Source: Clostridia bacterium
GTDB lineage: Bacteria; Bacillota; Sulfobacillia; RBS10-35; JADGHG01
Direction: 5' to 3'
Length of the DNA: 52,376 bases
Assembly: GCA_019689585.1 (NCBI GenBank)
Contig: JADGHG010000003.1
Coordinates: forward strand, 1-52,376
Under the pieces are notes generated by a model. It was given only the letters and a program-made list of their open reading frames with translations, was not told the origin of the DNA and made no database searches. A program made the translations under genes and the position numbers. Each line of letters begins with the position of its first letter. The first letter of the stretch is position 1. Below are positions 46,164 to 52,376 of this stretch, one piece after another.

Positions 46164-47435
46164 ATGGGGGACGAAGAGCGGACGGCCGCCCGGGCCCGAG
46201 GGACGGTGGGCGGCGAAGGCGGGCGCGCCGAGGAGCTCCAGCCGGCCACCCTCGCCGTGCACGCCGGCCGGCCCGGCTGGCGCGGCGACGGCGAGACGGG
46301 CCTTCCCCGCACGGCCGGCATCCCGACCTCGCCGCCGATCCACCTGAGCACCGCCTACTGGCACCCGACGGCCGAGGACCTCGACCGCGCGATGGCGGGC
46401 GAGCCGGGGCGGTACAGCTACGCCCGCTTCGGAAGCCCGACCGTGGCCGCCCTCGAGGAGGCGCTCGCCGCCCTCGAGGGCACGGAGGCGGCGTGCGCGT
46501 ACCCCTCGGGCATGGCGGCCGTCTTCGCCGCGCTCTCCGCCGCGGGTCTCGGCCCGGGGACGTCGCTCCTCCTCTCCCGGGACGTCTACGGCGCGACGCT
46601 CGCCCTCGCCCGCGACCACTTCGCCCCCCTCGGCGTCGAGGTGAGGACGGTCGACGCGACCGACCTCCGGGCCGTCGCCCAGGCGCTCGCCGAGACCCGG
46701 CCGACCGCCTTCCTCTTCGAGTCCGTCTCGAACCCGCTCCTGCGCGTGGCGGACGGCCCGGAGCTCGTGCGGCTCGCGAAGGCGGCCGGGGCGCGCGTCG
46801 TCGTCGACAACACCTTCGCCACGCCGCTTGGCGCCCGGCCGGCCGAGTGGGGCGCCGACTTCGTCGTCCACAGCACAACCAAGTTCCTCGCCGGCCACGG
46901 CGACGTCCTGGGGGGCGCCGTGCTCAGCTCGGCCGCGGACCGCGAGCTCCTTTCGGCGCGCACGAAGCTCATCGGCTCGGTGCCCTCCCCCTTCGACGCC
47001 TGGCTCGCCTTGCGCGGCCTAAGGACCCTCCACGTGCGCCTCGCCCGCCAGGAGGAGAACGCCGCCCGGCTCGCCGACTGGCTCGCCGGCCACCCGGCCG
47101 TCGCCCGCGTCCACTATCCCGGCCGGCCTGACCACCCCGATCACGAGGTGGCGCGGCGCGTCCTCCGCGGCCCGGGGGCCATGGTCTCGGCCGATCTCGC
47201 GGGCGGCCGGCCAGCCGCCTCGCGGCTCCTCGCCTCGGTGAGGCTCTGGGTGCCCGCCACGACCCTCGGCGACTGCCACTCGCTCGTCCTCTACCCGGCC
47301 GAGAGCTCGCACCGCGGCCTCACCCCGGCCGAGCGGCACGCGCTCGGCATCGGCGACGGGCTCGTCCGCTTCTCGGTCGGCATCGAAGCTTTCGAGGACC
47401 TCCGGCGCGACCTCGCGCGCGCGCTCGCCGGCTGA
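46164..47435 (+). CDS. Cys/Met metabolism PLP-dependent enzyme (cystathionine gamma-synthase/lyase-like)
   Basis: YSYARFGSPTVAALEEALAALEGTEAACAYPSGMAAV; VVVDNTFATPLGARPAEWGADFVVHSTTKFLAGHGDVLGG. Confidence 0.94.
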   Translation: MGDEERTAARARGTVGGEGGRAEELQPATLAVHAGRPGWRGDGETGLPRTAGIPTSPPIHLSTAYWHPTAEDLDRAMAGEPGRYSYARFGSPTVAALEEALAALEGTEAACAYPSGMAAVFAALSAAGLGPGTSLLLSRDVYGATLALARDHFAPLGVEVRTVDATDLRAVAQALAETRPTAFLFESVSNPLLRVADGPELVRLAKAAGARVVVDNTFATPLGARPAEWGADFVVHSTTKFLAGHGDVLGGAVLSSAADRELLSARTKLIGSVPSPFDAWLALRGLRTLHVRLARQEENAARLADWLAGHPAVARVHYPGRPDHPDHEVARRVLRGPGAMVSADLAGGRPAASRLLASVRLWVPATTLGDCHSLVLYPAESSHRGLTPAERHALGIGDGLVRFSVGIEAFEDLRRDLARALAG

Positions 47436-47571
47436 AGGCGTCCTTCGGGCGTCGAAGGAATCGGCGCGCCGAGGTGCCGAATCGGTTTCTTCGGAACGCG
47501 AGGGATCTCCGGCGAGACCGCAAGGCACAGACGGCGACGGGGGCCTTCCCGGCCCGGGCGGGGCCGGGGCG

Positions 47572-48825
47572 GTGGCCCCGGCCCGCACGGCGACACCGCG
47601 CCGCGCCTGGCCGAAGGCCGTGGCCGCGCTCGGCGAGCCGAACTTCCGTCTCTTCTGGGTCGGCCTCTTCCTTTCGAACGTCGGGTCCTGGATCCAGACG
47701 GTCGCGCAGGGCTGGCTCGTCTACGAGCTCACCGACTCTTCCGCCTACCTCGGCGCCGTCGGGGCAAGCCGCGCCGTGCCGCTCGTCGCCCTCTCGCTCG
47801 TCGGCGGCACCTTCGCCGACCGCTTCGACCGTCGCCGCCTCCTCTACGCGACGAACGCCGCCTCGGCCGCCCTCGCCCTCGCGCTCGCCGTCGACACCTG
47901 GCTCGGCTGGGTGAGGCCGTGGCACGTGCTGGCGACGAGCTTCCTCGCGGCCGCCGTCCTGGCCTTCGACCAGCCGGCGCGCCAGGCGCTCTTGCCGGCC
48001 CTCGTGCCGCGCGAGCTCCTCCTGAACGCCATCTCGCTCAACTCGATGACCTTCAACGGCGCCGCCATCCTGGGCTCGGCCCTCGGCGGGGCGCTCGTCG
48101 CGCCGATCGGCACAGGCGGCTGCTTCTTCGTGAACGGGCTGAGCTTCGGCATCGTCATCCTCGCGCTTCGCCGGATGCGCCTTCCCTCGGGCGCGGCCGG
48201 CTCCCCGGGGCGCCCGGGCGGCTCGCTCCTCGGCGACCTGGCGGAGGCGCTCGCCTACGTGCGGCGGAGGCGGGTGATCCTCGCGCTCCTTGTCACGGCC
48301 GCAGGCACGAGCTTCTTCGCGCGCGGCTACCAGGCGCTCCTGCCCGTCTTCGCGCGCGACGTCCTCGCCGTCGGCGTGCGCGGCCTCGGGTGGCTGTCGG
48401 CGGCGCCGGGCGCGGGGACGGTGGCCGGGGCGCTCTCGCTCGCCGCGCTCGGGGAGGTGGGCGGCAAAGGCCGACTCCTCCTCGCGACCTCGCTCGGACT
48501 CGCCGGCACGCTCGTCGGCTTCGCCTACGCGCGGAGCCTCGTCCTCGCCGCGCTCCTCCTGCTCCTATCGGGGGCCTTCTCGATCCTGGCGAGCGCCACG
48601 CTGCAGACGCTGCTCCAGCTCGGCGTCGACGACCGCATGCGGGGGCGCGTCATGAGCATGTACACGCTCACGATGCTCGGGATGATGCCGCTCGGCCAGC
48701 TGCCGCTGGGCGCGGCCGCGGACCTCGTCGGGGCGCCGGCCGCCGTCGCGCTCGGCGCCCTCTTGGCGGCCCTCTGCGTCTCGGGAGCGGCGCTCTGGGA
48801 GCCGCGCCTCGCCCGCGCCCGGTAG
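47572..48825 (+). CDS. MFS transporter (EntS-like)
   Basis: EPNFRLFWVGLFLSNVGSWIQTVAQGWLVYELTDSSAYLG; GTFADRFDRRRLL. Confidence 0.92.
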   Translation: MAPARTATPRRAWPKAVAALGEPNFRLFWVGLFLSNVGSWIQTVAQGWLVYELTDSSAYLGAVGASRAVPLVALSLVGGTFADRFDRRRLLYATNAASAALALALAVDTWLGWVRPWHVLATSFLAAAVLAFDQPARQALLPALVPRELLLNAISLNSMTFNGAAILGSALGGALVAPIGTGGCFFVNGLSFGIVILALRRMRLPSGAAGSPGRPGGSLLGDLAEALAYVRRRRVILALLVTAAGTSFFARGYQALLPVFARDVLAVGVRGLGWLSAAPGAGTVAGALSLAALGEVGGKGRLLLATSLGLAGTLVGFAYARSLVLAALLLLLSGAFSILASATLQTLLQLGVDDRMRGRVMSMYTLTMLGMMPLGQLPLGAAADLVGAPAAVALGALLAALCVSGAALWEPRLARAR

Positions 48826-48859
48826 GCGGCGCGCGCGCCCGGGCGCGGCGCCCGGCGGT

Positions 48860-49972
48860 TCAGCTCGGGACGAGCTCGGCCTCGGCCTCCCGCACGCGGG
48901 CGATCCGGTCCCAGCGCACCTCGTAGCCGATGCCGGGCCCCTTCGGCGGGAGGATGGTGCCCTCCGGCGTGACGACGACGGGCGGCTCGATGATGTCCTC
49001 GTCCCAGTAGCGGGAGCTCGCCGCCGTGTCGCCGGGGAGCGTGAAGCCGGGGAGCGTCGTGATGGCGACGTTGTGGGCGCGGCCGATCCCCGTCTCGAGC
49101 ATGCCGCCGCACCAGACGGGCACGCCGGCCGCGCGGCAGACGTCGTGGAGCTCGAGCGAGCGCTCGAGCCCCCCGACCCGCCCGATCTTGACGTTCACGA
49201 CGCGGCAGGCGCCGATCGCGATCGCCTTCTCGGCGTCCTCGGGCGTGTGGATGCTCTCGTCGAGGCAGATCGGCGTCCGGAGCCGCGACTGCAGCCGCGC
49301 GTGCCAGACGATGTCGTCGTGGCCGAGCGGTTGCTCGATCATCATGAGGTCGTAGTCGTCGAGCCGGGCGAGGTGGTCGGCATCGGCGAGCCGGTAGGCC
49401 GAGTTGGCGTCGACCATGACGGGCACGTCGGGGAAGGCGCGGCGCACGGCCGCCACGTACTCGAGGTCGGCGCCGGGGGCGATCTTGAGCTTCACGCGCC
49501 GGTAGCCGGCCGCCAGGTAGCCTTCGACCTTCCGCACGAGCGCCTCGGGCGAGGGCTGGATCCCGACCGAGATGCCGACCGGGATCGGCCGCCAGCTCCC
49601 GCCGAGCGCCTCCCAGAGGGGGATGCCGCGCGCCTTGGCGTAGGCGTCCCAGATCGCGCTCTCGATCGCCGACTTCGCCATGCGGTTCCCGCGGATGAAG
49701 TCGAGCTTCGGCGCCACCTCGCGCGGGTGGTCGAAGTCGGCGCCGAGAAGGGCCGGCGCGAGGAAGTCCCTCAGCATGAGGAACGCGCCCTCGACCCACT
49801 CCTCGTTGTAGAGGGGCTCGACCATCGCGACGCACTCGGCCACGCCGACGGCGCCTTCGACGTCGGCCTCGACCAGGATGACGCGCTTCTCCTCCTCGAC
49901 CCCGAAGCTCGTGCGGAAGGGCTCCTTCATCCGCATGCGCAGGACGTGCAGCCGGACGCGTTCGAGCCTCAC
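48860..49972 (-). CDS. o-Succinylbenzoate synthase / N-succinylamino acid racemase family (enolase superfamily)
   Basis: MKEPFRTSFGVEEEKRVILVEAD; VKLKIAPGADLEYVAAVRRAFPDVPVMVDANSAY; LDESIHTPEDAEKAI; GGMLETGIGRAHN. Confidence 0.92.
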   Translation of the reverse strand: MRLERVRLHVLRMRMKEPFRTSFGVEEEKRVILVEADVEGAVGVAECVAMVEPLYNEEWVEGAFLMLRDFLAPALLGADFDHPREVAPKLDFIRGNRMAKSAIESAIWDAYAKARGIPLWEALGGSWRPIPVGISVGIQPSPEALVRKVEGYLAAGYRRVKLKIAPGADLEYVAAVRRAFPDVPVMVDANSAYRLADADHLARLDDYDLMMIEQPLGHDDIVWHARLQSRLRTPICLDESIHTPEDAEKAIAIGACRVVNVKIGRVGGLERSLELHDVCRAAGVPVWCGGMLETGIGRAHNVAITTLPGFTLPGDTAASSRYWDEDIIEPPVVVTPEGTILPPKGPGIGYEVRWDRIARVREAEAELVPS

Positions 49973-50904
49973 CCCGCCCCACCCCCTCCGTCGACGAGGA
50001 CATAGGCGCCGACGCCGCGCGCCCGGTCCCGCCGGAAGGCGACGGCCAGCGCGCCCGCGGCGAACGCTCGCTGGGCCACCTCCGCCGAGGCCGCCCGCCA
50101 CTCCTTCGCGAGCCCCATGTCGCGCGCCTTCATGTCCTGGTAGTCGAGCGGGATCTCGACCAGCCAACGGATGGGGGCGATACGGTCCGCGGCGGCCGGG
50201 GGCGGCTCGGGCGCGCGGAACGCGTGGATGGGGAGGGCGCCGCCCGAGCCTCCGCCATCCGATCCGCCCGGGGACGGGCCGCGGAGCGCGTCGAGCGCCC
50301 GGCCGACCCGGGGGACGACGAGGCCGTCCTCGCGCGGCACGGCGGCGAGCAGCACCTCGGGTTCCACCCCCTCGCCGTCCGCGGGCGAGGCCGGGGGCGC
50401 GGCGGCGTCCGTCACCCACCACTCGCACCAGAACCGGTCCGAGGGGACGCCGCGGTTCAGCGGGTCGTCCATCTCGCCGTAGTGGTTCGGCAGGAAGCGG
50501 CGCACGAGCGCGCCCAACACGTTCAGGTTGAAGTTCGCGTTCCCGGCCTGCAGCGGGTCGAACGTCCAGGTGATGAGGGGGAGCCCGCGCGCGCGCGCGA
50601 TCTCGTACTGGCGGCGCTTCAAGGCGGTGCCGACCCCGAGCCCCCGGAAGCCCGGCCGCACCGCCGCCATGTGCGACCAGAGCCAGGCGCGCCGCCCGTC
50701 GTAGGCGAGGAGGGCGTAGACGAAGCCGACGACCTCGCCGCCCAGGCGGGCGACGAGCGCCATGCCGCCGCACTCGACCGTCACCATGAGGACGTTCGCG
50801 GGGACGACGACGGACGGGCTCCACGTCTCGGCCTGGATGCGCTCGATGGCGGCGAAGTCCGCGAGCGTCTCCGCCGGCTCGACGCGGACAGCCTCACTGT
50901 ACAT
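49969..50904 (-). CDS. GNAT-family N-acyltransferase (COG3375-like)
   Basis: IQAETWSPSVVVPANVL; VRPGFRGLGVGTALKRRQYEIARARGLPLITWTFDPLQAGNANFNLNVLGA; overlaps the racemase start. Confidence 0.87.
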   Translation of the reverse strand: MYSEAVRVEPAETLADFAAIERIQAETWSPSVVVPANVLMVTVECGGMALVARLGGEVVGFVYALLAYDGRRAWLWSHMAAVRPGFRGLGVGTALKRRQYEIARARGLPLITWTFDPLQAGNANFNLNVLGALVRRFLPNHYGEMDDPLNRGVPSDRFWCEWWVTDAAAPPASPADGEGVEPEVLLAAVPREDGLVVPRVGRALDALRGPSPGGSDGGGSGGALPIHAFRAPEPPPAAADRIAPIRWLVEIPLDYQDMKARDMGLAKEWRAASAEVAQRAFAAGALAVAFRRDRARGVGAYVLVDGGGGAG

Positions 50905-50999
50905 ATGGCAGTCACACTTCTCTGGCCGCGGGCGCTTCCCCTTCTCGCTGGGCTCGCCCGGCCTGGGGTAGAATGCGGTGGACCCGGAGGGATGGCGCG

Positions 51000-51272
51000 T
51001 TGTCCGAGGAGCACGGCCGCTTCACCACCCAGGGCCTCGAGGTGTACACCGAGTTCGTCGACGAGCACGGGACCCCGGTCAAGGTGAAGGACAGCGGCGC
51101 CGCCGCCCCGCGCGTCTGGATCCTCACGCACAACGCCCACCTCGACCTCGAAGGCGCCCGCCGCGTGCGCGACGCGCTCGACCGCTTCATCGCCAAGCAC
51201 GCGCCTCACGACGAGGCGGCCCCGGCCGCCCCGAGCCCGACCGGCACCACCTCGCCCAAGGCGGCCAAGTAA
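51000..51272 (+). CDS. Small conserved-looking protein of unknown function
   Basis: GGAGG upstream; TTG start LSEEHGRFTTQGLEVYTEFVDEHGTPVKVKDSGAAAPRVWILTHNAHLDLEGARRVRDALDRFI. Confidence 0.6.
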   Translation: MSEEHGRFTTQGLEVYTEFVDEHGTPVKVKDSGAAAPRVWILTHNAHLDLEGARRVRDALDRFIAKHAPHDEAAPAAPSPTGTTSPKAAK

Positions 51273-52376
51273 AGGTACGCCTCGCGCACGGGGACGCCCG
51301 TGATCTCGCGCACGGCGCGGGCGTACGTGCGCACCTGCCCCTCGTGCCGCCGCAGGAGCTCGGCCGCCCCGCCGGCGGGCTCCCGGTCCGTCTTGAAGTC
51401 GACGAGGAGCCAGCCGGGCTCACCGCCCTCGTACGCGCGCGGCCCGGCCAAAAGGTCGACGACGCCCTGGACGACGACGAGGTCGTCGGGCGCCGCGACG
51501 ACGCCCGGGTAGGCTTCGGAGGCGCCGAGGCCGAGGGTGAACATCCACTCGCGGCGGACGTCCTCCGGGTGCGCGAGGATCCTCCGCCCGACCTCGCTCG
51601 CGAAGAAGGACGTCACCCAGGCCGGGTCGACGGCGCCCGCGGCCGCCTCGCGTACGTACCCGAGCTCTCGGAGCCGCTCGAGGGTGGCGCGCACCTCCGC
51701 CTCGCCCGGCGGCCGCCCCGGCACGAGGGGCAGGTGTTCGAAGACGAGGTGGAGCGCCGTCCCGACCTCGGCCCCCGTCGGCTCACCCGAGCCTCCGGAC
51801 GCCAAAGGACGGGGGCGGACGGACGCCCCGCCCCGCGCGGGCTTCGCCTCGCCGAGCGGCGCGGCCTCCTCCCCGCCGGGATCGGCCGGCCACTCCCAGT
51901 CGCTGGCCGCCCGTTTCGCCGGCCGGTCGGCGAGCGCCCCGTAGGGGTACGCGAAGGTGAGGCGGGCGGCGAGCTCCGCCGTCCGCCTGTCCAGCTCCCC
52001 CTCGCCTCCAGCGTCGCCTTCGCCTACGGGGGCCTGGCCGGACGCGGCGGCCGGGCCGGCGGGCCGGGCGCCCGGAGGCTCCGCGCCGCCCGGGCCGCGC
52101 GCGCCGTCGAAGTGGGCCTCGAGCTCTTCGGCGGCGTGGAACGTGAGCGACCAGGGCGGCTCGCCCGCCTCGGCCTCGGCGAGGGCCGCCGGCACGACCC
52201 AGTCGAGGTAGGTGCGGGCGGCGAAGAAGGCCCCTTGCGGGATCGGCTCGCCCGGACCGGGCGCGTCGAGCTCCCAAGCGAGGCGCCGGTCGGCGAGCTC
52301 GCTCACCGAACCGACGAGCACGAGGCGGTCGCGCGCCCTCGTGAGCGCCACGTAGAGGACGCGCGCCTCCTCGGCC
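51206..52376 (-). CDS. addA: UvrD-like helicase/nuclease C-terminus (AddA-like), partial at window edge
   Basis: YVALTRARDRLVLVGS; GTALHLVFEHLPL; VVQGVVDLLAGP...WLLVDFKTDR (RecB-type nuclease motif). Confidence 0.85.
   Translation of the reverse strand, partial: AEEARVLYVALTRARDRLVLVGSVSELADRRLAWELDAPGPGEPIPQGAFFAARTYLDWVVPAALAEAEAGEPPWSLTFHAAEELEAHFDGARGPGGAEPPGARPAGPAAASGQAPVGEGDAGGEGELDRRTAELAARLTFAYPYGALADRPAKRAASDWEWPADPGGEEAAPLGEAKPARGGASVRPRPLASGGSGEPTGAEVGTALHLVFEHLPLVPGRPPGEAEVRATLERLRELGYVREAAAGAVDPAWVTSFFASEVGRRILAHPEDVRREWMFTLGLGASEAYPGVVAAPDDLVVVQGVVDLLAGPRAYEGGEPGWLLVDFKTDREPAGGAAELLRRHEGQVRTYARAVREITGVPVREAYLYLAALGEVVPVGLGAAGAASS

Noticed and set aside
1-52376. CRISPR arrays, rRNA or tRNA genes
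   Set aside because: No regularly spaced direct repeats and no tRNA/rRNA-like segments noticed by eye; a tRNAscan/CRISPR search would be needed to exclude short features.

Overview
A high-GC bacterial chromosomal window, probably from a thermophilic Firmicutes-like lineage (inference). Most of it is ordinary metabolic and transport genes: an acyl-CoA synthetase tail, SDR and FMN alpha-hydroxy-acid oxidases, thyA, an ABC-F ATPase, two divergent two-component systems, pepF, MFS transporters, two S9 peptidases, hutI/hutG-like/hutU, a PxpB-PxpC fusion, a C1B peptidase, PiT, a Cys/Met PLP enzyme, an NSAR-GNAT pair and an addA 3' end. Four accessory patches interrupt this backbone, at about 13.9-16.4, 23.1-24.6, 26.6-31.5 and 34.1-36.5 kb. 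They contain small Cys-rich or secreted proteins and decayed mobile DNA. The best candidate for an undescribed system is a peptide cassette present at two loci (23331-24057 and 34503-36033). Each has a precursor with an N-terminal domain and a hydrophobic Cys-patterned C-terminus, reminiscent of halocin C8 architecture, followed by a small membrane protein. At the second locus the cassette is tandemly duplicated and decaying, with a conserved hairpin after two of the units, and lies downstream of a ribbon-helix-helix relic and a perfect palindrome. Other notable items are a 22-Cys, 133-aa protein leading an operon with a Tat-signal protein, a MauE-like membrane protein and a lipoprotein; a 6-Cys secreted protein beside a MacB/FtsX-type ABC exporter; a 458-bp internally deleted IS with TIRs; and a chimeric hutI/pxpC pseudogene. 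All assignments come from reading the sequence; no database search was run.
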